A DNA stretch of 64,000 nt from Eubacterium sp. (GTDB taxonomy: Bacteria; Bacillota; Clostridia; Oscillospirales; Acutalibacteraceae): the NCBI GenBank assembly GCA_029258375.1, contig JARHZA010000001.1, positions 372,001 to 436,000 of the forward strand, given 5' to 3'. Below the pieces are notes generated by a model. It was not told the DNA's origin, did no database searches, and worked only from the letters and a program-made list of their open reading frames with translations. Positions 1-7,610 of the stretch are shown piece by piece (the stretch's first letter is position 1; each line of letters starts with the position of its first letter). Made by a program: the position numbers and the translations under genes.

Positions 1-1273
1 TATCAAGGTCTCCATAAATCATAAGTGCAAGTGTTCTTGGAATTGGTGTTGCACTCATAACAAGTGTGTGAACGTCATTGCCTTTCATTGCAAGATTTGC
101 ACGTTGATTAACACCAAAACGGTGCTGTTCGTCTGTAATTACAAGACCAAGATTTTTAAATTCAACATCATTTTGAATAAGTGCGTGAGTTCCTATTGCA
201 AGTTCTATTTCGCCGTTTATTAACTTTCTTTTTATTTCACGTTTCTCTTTTAGAGGTGTGCTGCCTGTAAGAAGTGCAATTTTTATTCCTGTTCCAATAA
301 GAATTTTTGAAAGTGTTTCAAAATGTTGTGTTGCAAGAATTTCTGTTGGTGCCATCATTGCACATTGAAACCCGTTTTTAATTGCAGTGTAAATAACACC
401 GCCTGCAACGGCAGTTTTACCGCTACCAACGTCGCCCTGAACAAGTCTGTTCATAGGATATTTTCCAAACATATCGTTAACACAGTCACTTATTGCACGC
501 TGTTGTGCACCGGTTGGTGTAAAAGGTAAAAGAGTGTAAAATTCGTTGGTATAATCTTTTGTAATTTTAAGTGCAGTTTCTTTTTTCTTTTTGCTTTTTA
601 ATTTTAAAAGCCCTAATTGAAGTGTTAAAAGTTCTTCAAAAACAAGCCTTTTCTTTGCTTTTTGAAGGCTTTCAAAATCGTTAGGGAAGTGAATTTGCCT
701 AATTGCATAATCAAGCGAAACAAGGTTGTATTTTTGTCTTAGTTCACTATCAAGTGTTTCATCAAAAGTTGGCAAAGAATCTAAAGCAGTTTTTATAACT
801 TTGCTTATTGCTTTTGAGTTTAGTTTTTCTGTTGCTCTATAAATTGGATGAATACCGTTGTTGTTCTCTGCTTTTTCAATTTTAGGCGAACTCATATTTG
901 CAGAAGTAAAGGTTTTTTCAAGTTTGCCAAAAAGTATATAATCTTCATACTCTTTAAGTGATTTTGCAAGGTATTTGTTATTAAAAATAGTAACGTGAAT
1001 AACAGTTTTTCCATCTGTAAAATTACACTTGTAAAGAGTTATGCCCTTTCTAATAAGGTGTTCTTTAACTGAAGTTATTAAGGTTGCCTTTATGCAAACA
1101 TTTTCTCCATCACTACACTGTTCAACAGTCATTTCTTTTGACCAGTCTTGGTAGTTCCTTGGGTAAAATGTTACAAGCCCCCGAACGTCGAAAATGCCGA
1201 GCTTATTAAAAAGCTCGGCTCTTTTTTCTCCAACACCTTTGATATACTTAATGTCACTGTTTAAGTTAATCAT
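1..1273 (-). CDS. recG: ATP-dependent DNA helicase RecG (partial, N-terminal part)
   Basis: RecG remodels stalled replication forks and branched DNA using ATP. The minus-strand frame opens with ATG at 1273 and runs off the window's left edge, giving about 424 N-terminal residues. It shows a helix-hairpin-helix-like start (IKGVGEKRAELF), the wedge/OB region, Walker A (VQGDVGSGKTAVA), the Walker B/DEAH-like box DEQHRFG and the motif SATPIPRTLA. The C-terminal helicase lobe lies outside. The start is 2 nt after the fakA stop, and a GGAG lies within the end of fakA, so the two are co-transcribed. The order asp23-fakA-recG is conserved in Firmicutes. Identity is certain; only the missing end limits the entry. 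Confidence 0.95.
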   Translation of the reverse strand, partial: MINLNSDIKYIKGVGEKRAELFNKLGIFDVRGLVTFYPRNYQDWSKEMTVEQCSDGENVCIKATLITSVKEHLIRKGITLYKCNFTDGKTVIHVTIFNNKYLAKSLKEYEDYILFGKLEKTFTSANMSSPKIEKAENNNGIHPIYRATEKLNSKAISKVIKTALDSLPTFDETLDSELRQKYNLVSLDYAIRQIHFPNDFESLQKAKKRLVFEELLTLQLGLLKLKSKKKKETALKITKDYTNEFYTLLPFTPTGAQQRAISDCVNDMFGKYPMNRLVQGDVGSGKTAVAGGVIYTAIKNGFQCAMMAPTEILATQHFETLSKILIGTGIKIALLTGSTPLKEKREIKRKLINGEIELAIGTHALIQNDVEFKNLGLVITDEQHRFGVNQRANLAMKGNDVHTLVMSATPIPRTLALMIYGDLD

Positions 1274-1275
1274 TT

Positions 1276-2934
1276 TTACTCCACAGAAATAATAAAGTAA
1301 TAAACAGGTTGTCCACCGTCAACAATACTAATTTCAATATCGTCGCCGTATTTTGCACGAAGTTTTTCTTCAACTTGAGTTGCCATTTCTTCGTCTGCTT
1401 CTTCACCATAAATAAGGGTGATTATACCATCTTGTTTTTTCTTAAGTAGTTTTTCTACTGATTTAAAGGTAATATCTGCAATATCAGGGCCAACAAATTT
1501 AATTTTACCGTTGCAGATACCCATTATGTCTCCCTGCTTAACAGGCTTGCCTTCAACTTCACTGTCTCTTGCGGCAAATGTAACTTGTGCTGTTGCAACA
1601 TTTTCAGCAGCATCCATCATATTCATCTGGTTTGCATCAATATCTTCTGTGTCATCAAACATAAGCATAGCAGAAATACCCTGAGGAATTGTTTTTGTTT
1701 GAAGAACACGAACTTCTCTTCCTTCAGCAAGAGGAATTGCTTGTTCAGCAGCCATAATAATGTTTTTGTTATTAGGTAAAACAAAAACTTTCTTTGCTGG
1801 AGTTGCCATAATAGCATTAAGAATGTCGTCTGTTGATGGGTTCATCGTTTGACCACCGCTAACAACAACGTCTGCACCAATGTCTTTAAATAGTTCTGAA
1901 AGACCTTCACCAGCACAAACTGCAACAAAACCATATTCGTTAACAGGTTCAGCTTTTGGCATAACTGGTTTTTCGCCTTCTTTAACGCCTTCATTTGCGT
2001 TTCTGTGTTGATAACGCATATTGTCTATCTTAATGTTAATAAGTTGACCGTATTTAAGTGCGTTTTGAATAACATTACCAGGTTCGTTTGAATGAACGTG
2101 AACCTTAATAATATCTGAATCGTCAACTACAACAACACAGTCGCCAATTGATTCAAGAAATGCACGAAGTTTAAGTGGGTCTTTTTCTTTTGCTGCGTTT
2201 GATTTTTCAATAAGGAACTCAGAACAATATCCAAATTCAATATCATCAGAAGCTTCTGCAACTGTGCTTTTTGATGGCATTGCAACAGGTGTTACAGAAC
2301 TACCAGCAACTGGTTGAATAATAACATCGTTTGCTAATACACTTTCAATACCTTCAAAAATAAGCACAAGACCTTGACCACCTGCGTCAACAACACCTGC
2401 TTTTTTAAGAACAGGAAGTTGTTCTGGTGTTTTTGCAAGTGCTTCTTTCGCAGCCATAAGTGCTGAAAATGCAACTTTAAATGGGTCTGCATTTGTGCTT
2501 GCAAGATCGTTTGCAGCTTCAGATGCTTTTCTAATTACTGTTAAAATTGTGCCTTCAGTTGGTTTCATAACTGCTTTATAAGCAGCATCAACACCTTCTG
2601 TAAAAGCGTGAGCTACTGCTGTTCCGTCAGCTTCGTCAAGACCTTTGAAACCTTTTGAAAAACCACGGAAAATAAGAGAGAGTATAACACCACTGTTACC
2701 TCTTGCACCTCTTAAAAGTGCAGAAGCACAACGAGTTGAAGCTTCGCCAATTGTGCAATCGTCTGGAAGTACTGCCATTTCTTTTGCGGCAGCACCGATT
2801 GTCATACTCATATTTGTTCCTGTATCGCCGTCTGGAACTGGGAAGATGTTAAGTGCATCTACTGCCTGACGACTGTTTGCTATGTTGTTTGCTGCGGAAA
2901 TTATTCCGTCTCTAAACATTTTTCCTGTAATCAT
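1276..2934 (-). CDS. fakA: DAK2-domain fatty acid kinase subunit FakA (YloV family)
   Basis: 552 residues, the usual length for the YloV/FakA family. The N-terminal DAK2 nucleotide-binding domain carries the signature NIFPVPDGDTGTNMS near residues 29-43, the family's Mg-ATP binding motif; the C-terminal half is the DegV-like region typical of FakA. In characterised Firmicutes FakA phosphorylates fatty acids presented by a FakB (DegV) carrier so that they can enter phospholipid synthesis; no fakB lies in this window. An AAGGAG precedes the ATG at 2934. It sits between asp23 and recG, spaced 19 nt and 2 nt, in a conserved operon. Function is inferred from family and synteny. Confidence 0.92.
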   Translation of the reverse strand: MITGKMFRDGIISAANNIANSRQAVDALNIFPVPDGDTGTNMSMTIGAAAKEMAVLPDDCTIGEASTRCASALLRGARGNSGVILSLIFRGFSKGFKGLDEADGTAVAHAFTEGVDAAYKAVMKPTEGTILTVIRKASEAANDLASTNADPFKVAFSALMAAKEALAKTPEQLPVLKKAGVVDAGGQGLVLIFEGIESVLANDVIIQPVAGSSVTPVAMPSKSTVAEASDDIEFGYCSEFLIEKSNAAKEKDPLKLRAFLESIGDCVVVVDDSDIIKVHVHSNEPGNVIQNALKYGQLINIKIDNMRYQHRNANEGVKEGEKPVMPKAEPVNEYGFVAVCAGEGLSELFKDIGADVVVSGGQTMNPSTDDILNAIMATPAKKVFVLPNNKNIIMAAEQAIPLAEGREVRVLQTKTIPQGISAMLMFDDTEDIDANQMNMMDAAENVATAQVTFAARDSEVEGKPVKQGDIMGICNGKIKFVGPDIADITFKSVEKLLKKKQDGIITLIYGEEADEEMATQVEEKLRAKYGDDIEISIVDGGQPVYYFIISVE

Positions 2935-2953
2935 TTTTTAAGAATAATCTCCT

Positions 2954-3310
2954 TTAGTTAATTGCATCTACGTAAATATTTACTGCTAATACTTTAAGAT
3001 CTGTAACAGATTCTACAGTATAGCGAACCTTGTTTGTAATACTGTCTGCTATTGCGCTAATATTAACACCATATGAAACAGAAATGTGAAGATCAATAAC
3101 AAGACCTTCTTCAAGGTGTTTAACAATAACGCCAGGGCAGGTGTTATCATAGTCAGCACAGTTTTTAATCATAGTTTTAATGCTTTCGATTGGGCTTGAA
3201 CTAACCATTCCTGTAACACCAAAACATGATTGGGCAACATTACCAACAAGCTTTTCAAAGTAATTATTTGTGATTTCAATGTATCCGTTAGGATTTTCAT
3301 ATTTAACCAT
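2954..3310 (-). CDS. Asp23/Gls24 family envelope stress protein (YloU)
   Basis: About 118 residues with the Asp23/Gls24 fold signature: ENPNGYIEITNNYFEKLVGN at the start, then an aspartate/valine-rich middle and a C-terminal YVDAIN. Such proteins are cytoplasmic and peripheral to the membrane, and are linked to cell-envelope homeostasis. The start chosen is the ATG at 3310, because GGAGG lies 6 nt upstream of it; a longer reading from 3328 would swallow this ribosome binding site. It is first in the asp23-fakA-recG operon. The site GGAG is the loop of a possible 6-bp hairpin (3313-3328), and a 23-bp perfect inverted repeat lies further upstream. Confidence 0.88.
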   Translation of the reverse strand: MVKYENPNGYIEITNNYFEKLVGNVAQSCFGVTGMVSSSPIESIKTMIKNCADYDNTCPGVIVKHLEEGLVIDLHISVSYGVNISAIADSITNKVRYTVESVTDLKVLAVNIYVDAIN

Positions 3311-3339
3311 AAATGAACCTCCGTTCATATATCATTTGT

Positions 3340-3362
3340 GTGTAATATTAAAAATATTACAC
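3340..3362 (-). promoter_or_regulatory. Palindromic operator-like site upstream of asp23-fakA-recG
   Basis: A perfect inverted repeat with 10-bp arms, GTGTAATATT and AATATTACAC, separated by AAA. On the minus strand it begins at a possible -10 (TATAGT, 3366-3361) and ends about 30 nt before the asp23 start. This is where a repressor would block transcription. It is not followed by a T-run, so it is not a terminator. The regulator is unknown. Confidence 0.55.
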
Positions 3363-3493
3363 TATAGCATTTTTTGTTGAATAATAAGCATTTCTTAAAA
3401 AAATGCGTGTTTTAACAACAATTTGTAATTTGTTTGTTGTTTAGTTATTATAATATATTTTATTTAATATATCAAGTAAATATTATTTCTTAA

Positions 3494-4990
3494 TTATGAC
3501 TGAAAATACCAGTCTTCAATGTTAAAAAAGCAATCGTAATATGTTCCCTGCATATCTCCATTCATAGCTTTAGTAAAACAAATCATACCTTTTCTGTAAA
3601 GGAGGGGAACATAAGGCATTTCTCCTGAGAAGTCAAGCAAAAATGTTCCAAGTTCAACATCACCGTTAAGGTAATTGTAATATGATTGCGCAGCTAAACT
3701 TGTTGCAACATCAATTCCATAATGAGTAGTACCATCTTTAGCTAAGAAAGAATTTAATGACATATCGTTAGAAATTTTTGTTTCGCCTAAATATAAATCA
3801 AATTTTTCCTTAGAAATCAAATCAAGGTATTCATCATAAGATTTTGCTATAACAAGTTTTACTTTAAAACCAACATCATCAAGTTGTTGTTTTATAAGTT
3901 TTGCACAAGTTAATCTGTCACTATTATCACCATTAACAAGAAGGTTTAGTGAAAGATATGAGATTCCACTTTGTGCAATTGCTTGTTTAGCAGCGTTTAT
4001 ATCTGCTTTCTTTTCAAATAAAGGGGTGTTTGAAAGTTCAAATTGAGGGTTGAACACTGTTGTAGCAGGCTGTGCAAAGTTGCCGTAAGAACTTTTTACA
4101 AGTGTTTCTCTGTCAACAGCAAGTGAAATTGCTTTTCTAATGTATGAGTTAGAAGTTATTGTGCCCTTGTTATTTATGCCAATATAAACAAGGTTGTTTA
4201 TGTTAACAAGCTTTTTATTACCACTCATTTTTTTAGAAGAACCTTTTCCTAAATCACGGTATGCAAAACTTATGTTTCCAATGTTTACAGCATTATCAAT
4301 AGAATCTGGAGAAGGAATGTTTTCTAAGTGAATTGTTGTTATGTGAGGAGAAAATCCGTCTTTTACCATAGCTTTAAGAACAGTTTCGTTGCTCTCTGTT
4401 GCATAGTAGTAACGTCCGCTACCAACTGGATAACCATTTTTGTCATTACTTGTGCTAATAATAGGAAAGTTCAACAAGTTGTGAGCATAGTTGTTTGGTT
4501 CATTCAGTTTAAAAATAACAACTGATGATGATTCAGCGTGGCAAGAAGAAATTCCCAACAAAGTGTTTCCCCAATAGGGAGACTTAGTAGCTTGTTTAAA
4601 AGAAGCTACAACATCGTCTGAATTTAGTTCTGAACCATCAGAAAAAGTTAAACCGCTTTTAATTGTTATTTTTAATGTTGTTTTGTCTGTGTATTCATAA
4701 CTTGATGCTATGTTAAGGTTAGCCTTGTAGTTATCGTCAATATCAAAAAGGCTGTCAAAAACAAGTTGCGAAAGTATTTGATTGTTTTGTGTTATTGCCT
4801 CAAAAGGATTAAGACTATCAGATTTTGTATAACTAAGTTTAAAAGTAGTATCATCGTTTGGAATAGATGTGTTCTTTTTTGCACTTGAAATAGCAGTTGT
4901 TGGTTCATCTTTTTTTGATGAAGAGCAAGATGTAAAAACTGTTGCTAATAGCAAAACTGCTAAAATTAAAGCAATATATTTTTTTGCCAT
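3494..4990 (-). CDS. Peptide/nickel-type ABC transporter substrate-binding lipoprotein (SBP family 5)
   Basis: 498 residues. The N-terminus is a lipoprotein signal (lysines, a hydrophobic run, lipobox VFTSC near residue 21), so the mature protein is anchored outside the membrane. The body follows the SBP_bac_5 pattern: SLNPFEAITQNNQILSQLVF, then LKITIKSGLTFSDGSEL and SDDVVASFKQA, with a C-terminal lobe ending in a recruited-substrate domain. ATG at 4990 follows AGGAG that overlaps the ymdB stop, so both are co-transcribed. No permease or ATPase genes are nearby, so it either serves a transporter encoded elsewhere or binds a signalling peptide. Family certain, ligand unknown. Confidence 0.85.
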   Translation of the reverse strand: MAKKYIALILAVLLLATVFTSCSSSKKDEPTTAISSAKKNTSIPNDDTTFKLSYTKSDSLNPFEAITQNNQILSQLVFDSLFDIDDNYKANLNIASSYEYTDKTTLKITIKSGLTFSDGSELNSDDVVASFKQATKSPYWGNTLLGISSCHAESSSVVIFKLNEPNNYAHNLLNFPIISTSNDKNGYPVGSGRYYYATESNETVLKAMVKDGFSPHITTIHLENIPSPDSIDNAVNIGNISFAYRDLGKGSSKKMSGNKKLVNINNLVYIGINNKGTITSNSYIRKAISLAVDRETLVKSSYGNFAQPATTVFNPQFELSNTPLFEKKADINAAKQAIAQSGISYLSLNLLVNGDNSDRLTCAKLIKQQLDDVGFKVKLVIAKSYDEYLDLISKEKFDLYLGETKISNDMSLNSFLAKDGTTHYGIDVATSLAAQSYYNYLNGDVELGTFLLDFSGEMPYVPLLYRKGMICFTKAMNGDMQGTYYDCFFNIEDWYFQS

Positions 4991-4992
4991 TT

Positions 4993-5763
4993 TTATCTCC
5001 TAAATATTTCGGTGTAAACGGTTTTGCCGTTGTTGTCAAGTTCAAAAAGGCAACCTTCAACAGTGCAAACGCCGTCATCATTTTTAAATCTAACAGGCAA
5101 CCCGGTACGCATTTTTTCAATAGCACATTCTGGTGAAACACCAAGAACAGATTGAAGTGGCCCAGTCATTCCAATATCTGTTATATAGCCAGTACCTTTT
5201 GGAAGAATTTGATTGTCTGAGGTTTGAACGTGTGTATGAGTGCCAAAAATAGCAGAAATTTTGCCATCAAGGTAAAATCCCATTGCTCTTTTTTCTGCCG
5301 TAGCTTCTGCGTGAAAATCAACTATAATGTTTTTCGCACCCTTTTCCTTTGCCTCGTCAATAAGATCATCAATTATATCAAAAGGGTTTCTAATTGCATC
5401 AAGAAATACAGAACCTTGCAAATTGATTACTGCAAGATTCGTGTAACCTTTGTCAACAATAACCATTCCGTGACCAGCAGCAGAAGGGTGGTAGTTTGCT
5501 GGGCGAATTATATATTCGTTTTCATCAAGATAATTGCAAATTTCAGGTCTTTTAAGGCTGTGATTTCCAAGAGTAATAACATCTGCACCACTGTCAAAAA
5601 TATGGTCTGCACTCTGTGGCAAAATACCATTGCCAACGGCAGAATTTTCGCCGTTAACTATAACAATGTCTGCATTAAATTCTTTTTTAAGTTTTGGAAG
5701 GGTTTGCCTTAAATAGTCGCACCCTTGCTTAGAAACTACATCACCAATAGTAATTATTCTCAA
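4993..5763 (-). CDS. ymdB: YmdB-family metallophosphoesterase (TIGR00282)
   Basis: 256 residues, full family length. Metal-binding motifs appear in order: GDVVSKQG at the N-terminus, NGENSAVGNG, TLGNH, DFHAEATAEKRAM and GTHTHVQT. Bacillus YmdB is a di-iron phosphodiesterase acting on 2',3'-cyclic nucleotides and influencing biofilm and sporulation decisions; the same chemistry is inferred here. The start is a TTG at 5763 with a weak GGTG-type ribosome binding site, and MRIITIGDVV matches the normal N-terminus of the family. It precedes the peptide-binding lipoprotein by 2 nt. Confidence 0.9.
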   Translation of the reverse strand: MRIITIGDVVSKQGCDYLRQTLPKLKKEFNADIVIVNGENSAVGNGILPQSADHIFDSGADVITLGNHSLKRPEICNYLDENEYIIRPANYHPSAAGHGMVIVDKGYTNLAVINLQGSVFLDAIRNPFDIIDDLIDEAKEKGAKNIIVDFHAEATAEKRAMGFYLDGKISAIFGTHTHVQTSDNQILPKGTGYITDIGMTGPLQSVLGVSPECAIEKMRTGLPVRFKNDDGVCTVEGCLFELDNNGKTVYTEIFRR

Positions 5764-5877
5764 TTTTACACCAATTTCTATATAATAAATTTCAGTTACA
5801 TTATATAATATGTGTTTAATAAAAACAACATATTAACAATTCTTTAAACAAATTTTTAAACGAAATTCAAATATTGC

Positions 5878-5905
5878 TTGACAAAAATATATATTAAGTT
5901 ATAAT
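5878..5905 (+). promoter_or_regulatory. Promoter of the tRNA-Gln gene
   Basis: TTGACA at 5878-5883 and TATAAT at 5900-5905 with a 16-bp spacer, 24 bp before the mature tRNA 5' end. A near-consensus sigma-A promoter suits a stable RNA gene. Confidence 0.85.
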
Positions 5906-5929
5906 AGTATTCGCACGAAATGTGTGTAT

Positions 5930-6003
5930 AGCGGTGTAGTGTAAGGGTAGCACACCAGACTCTGACTCTGTTTGTAAGGGTTCGAATCCTTTCACCGCTG
6001 CCA
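5930..6003 (+). tRNA. tRNA-Gln (anticodon CTG)
   Basis: The sequence folds into a full cloverleaf: acceptor AGCGGTG/CACCGCT, D arm GTGT/GCAC, anticodon arm with loop CTCTGAC, T arm AAGGG-TTCGAAT-CCTTT, discriminator G and an encoded CCA at 6001-6003. The anticodon CTG reads CAG. The outer pair of the anticodon stem is C-T, a mismatch seen directly. It stands alone between its own promoter and terminator. Confidence 0.93.
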
Positions 6004-6007
6004 AAAC

Positions 6008-6043
6008 AAAAAGAGTACCATTATGGTACTCTTTTTGTTTTTT
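6008..6043 (+). terminator. Intrinsic terminator of tRNA-Gln
   Basis: A 12-bp perfect stem (AAAAAGAGTACC with GGTACTCTTTTT, loop ATTAT) followed by GTTTTTT, 4 nt after the CCA end. Confidence 0.85.
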
Positions 6044-6072
6044 ATAGAAAAAAAGGATTCGAACACGAGTGT
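6017..6072 (+). repeat. Terminator-tail direct repeat, copy 1
   Basis: The stretch from the right part of the tRNA terminator through GGATTCGAACACGAGTGT recurs almost unchanged at 6185-6241. Between the copies lie short inverted repeats (CCAAAAATC/GATTTTTGG, CCTCC/GGAGG, TTTGC/GCAAA) and a third, diverged GGATTCGA element at 6121. GGATTCGAAC is the reverse complement of a tRNA T-arm, which hints at tRNA-derived debris on the minus strand. Confidence 0.7.
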
Positions 6073-6184
6073 CCAAAAATCGAGCAAAAGCGAAGATTTT
6101 TGGGAGAAACCTCCAGTGGAGGATTCGATACTGAGTGGAGTTTGCTATATAAAAAAGCAAAGCAACAAAAATGATAAAACAAAA

Positions 6185-6241
6185 CACCATTTTGGTACTC
6201 TTTTTGTTTTTTTATAGATAAAAGGATTCGAACACGAGTGT
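6185..6241 (+). repeat. Terminator-tail direct repeat, copy 2
   Basis: Second copy of the 6017-6072 repeat. It has lost most of the left arm of the terminator stem, so it is probably not a functional terminator. The tail GGATTCGAACACGAGTGT is identical in both copies. Confidence 0.7.
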
Positions 6242-6254
6242 AAATACAAAATAA

Positions 6255-6280
6255 AAAAGGAGCAGGGGACTGCTCCTTTT
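6255..6280. terminator. Terminator downstream of the YhcH gene
   Basis: Stem AAAAGGAGCA/TGCTCCTTTT with T-rich sequence on both strands. It ends the minus-strand YhcH gene 4 nt beyond its stop and can also stop read-through from the tRNA side. Confidence 0.8.
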
Positions 6281-6284
6281 GTTT

Positions 6285-6743
6285 TTATATGTGAAGTTTG
6301 AATACAATTTTTCTGTTAAAAGTGTCTTTGTCAGCAGAAAGGCCGGGTAGGTGGGCGTCTGTTGGCTCTAAAAATATAAACGTGCCTTTTGTAAGGGTGA
6401 AGTCAAGTTGTGCATAACCTTCATAAAAAGCAATGTCCTTGCCTTTGCTATATTCTTCTTTTACAAGGCTAACTTTGTCCAGTTTTGCCCAGCGAATTTT
6501 TTCAATTCCCTTAACTATGTACTGAACATCTATATAATCTTTGTGAGCCTCAAACATCATTTCTTCGTCTTGAGGTTTTGATTTGTAACTTTGAACATTT
6601 GCAAACACACGTTTGCCATCAATTTCATAAATTCCGTCTTCTAAATTATTTTTTTCAAAATCTTCTGCAAACTTAGCAACAAGTTTCATATCAGGATATT
6701 CTTCAAAATAATCTGATGCGTTTGCCATTTTATCAAAAATCAT
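6285..6743 (-). CDS. YhcH/YjgK/YiaL family protein
   Basis: 152 residues from the ATG at 6743, chosen because AGGTGA lies 5 nt upstream; GTG and ATG codons at 6752 and 6749 lie inside that site. Family hallmarks include DVQYIVKGIEKIRWA and a C-terminal FIFLEPTDAHLPGLS segment with the conserved histidine and metal-site residues of a cupin-like barrel. Members often sit beside genes for sialic acid, fucose or other sugars and are thought to help process sugar anomers or derivatives, but no activity is established. Here it lies downstream of the fucose operon but beyond that operon's terminator, so it has separate transcription. Confidence 0.85.
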   Translation of the reverse strand: MIFDKMANASDYFEEYPDMKLVAKFAEDFEKNNLEDGIYEIDGKRVFANVQSYKSKPQDEEMMFEAHKDYIDVQYIVKGIEKIRWAKLDKVSLVKEEYSKGKDIAFYEGYAQLDFTLTKGTFIFLEPTDAHLPGLSADKDTFNRKIVFKLHI

Positions 6744-6850
6744 TTTCATCACCTAAAGTTATTGTAACATAGATTTTTATTTAATTCAATTTTAAAAAAT
6801 ATATTTAAAAATGTGAATAATATTCACATATAAAACATAATTAACAAAAC

Positions 6851-6888
6851 AAAAGCACTTGAGGGCAAATGCCAACAAGTGCTTTTAT
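6851..6888 (-). terminator. Terminator of the fucose operon
   Basis: Stem AAAAGCACTTG/CAAGTGCTTTT (11 bp) followed on the minus strand by TTTTGTTTTGTT, just after the fucA stop at 6894. Confidence 0.85.
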
Positions 6889-6893
6889 GTAAA

Positions 6894-7577
6894 TTAGTCT
6901 TCTCTATAATGTTTGTATCCAGGGTGTTTGCCTGAAATGCCATAAAATTTACGGAGGTCAATGAGTTTTTGAATGTTTTCTTTAGAGATTTCCTTTTCAC
7001 CGCCTAAGAGGTGAGCAGTAAGACTAATTTTTGCAAAAAGTTCAAGTGTTTCCATACGGTAGTAGGCAGTTAAAGCATCTGCACCAACTGAAAGTGCACC
7101 GTGGTTTTCAAGTAGTAAAACATCGTGCTCTTGTAAATATGGAGCAATAGCCTCTGGAACTTCATAAGTTGAAGGAGTTCCGTATGGAGTAACTGGAATT
7201 GAACCGATAGCGGCAACAGTTTCAATCATTGTGTAGCGATCAAGAGGAATGTGAGCAACTGCATAACCTGTTGCTGTTGGTGGGTGAGCGTGTAAAACTG
7301 CCCCAACGTCTTCACGTTCTTTGTAGCAACGAAGGTGCATTTTAATCTCTGAAGATGGTCTATAACCCTCTTCTGCCTCAATAATATTGCCGTCTGCATC
7401 AATAATAACAAGTTTTTCAGGTGTAATAAAACTTTTGCTAATTCCTGTTGGAGTTGCTAAAAAGTTTCCGTCTGGTAAACGAACAGAAAGGTTGCCGTCG
7501 TTTGCTGCAACCCAGCCTAATTGCCACATTTTATGGCAAATATCACACATAATTTCACGTGTTTCCATATATTTCAT
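6894..7577 (-). CDS. fucA: L-fuculose-phosphate aldolase (class II aldolase/adducin family)
   Basis: 227 residues. It has the full zinc and catalytic set of class II aldolases: a glycine-rich phosphate site (ANDGNLSVRL, TPTGISKSF), catalytic Glu in PSSEIKMH, ligands in HAHPP and the third His in ENHGALS. It cleaves L-fuculose-1-phosphate into dihydroxyacetone phosphate and L-lactaldehyde; a rhamnulose-phosphate specificity cannot be excluded from sequence alone, but the neighbouring fucI argues for fucose. The ribosome binding site AAGGAAG precedes ATG 7577. It is last in fucI-kinase-fucA. Confidence 0.88.
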   Translation of the reverse strand: MKYMETREIMCDICHKMWQLGWVAANDGNLSVRLPDGNFLATPTGISKSFITPEKLVIIDADGNIIEAEEGYRPSSEIKMHLRCYKEREDVGAVLHAHPPTATGYAVAHIPLDRYTMIETVAAIGSIPVTPYGTPSTYEVPEAIAPYLQEHDVLLLENHGALSVGADALTAYYRMETLELFAKISLTAHLLGGEKEISKENIQKLIDLRKFYGISGKHPGYKHYRED

Positions 7578-7610
7578 AATGATTATTCTTCCTTTTAATA
7601 AATTAAATGG

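Noticed and set aside
5894-6190. A 98-codon minus-strand frame covering the tRNA gene
   Set aside because: It is the complement of the tRNA and its terminator, and has no ribosome binding site.
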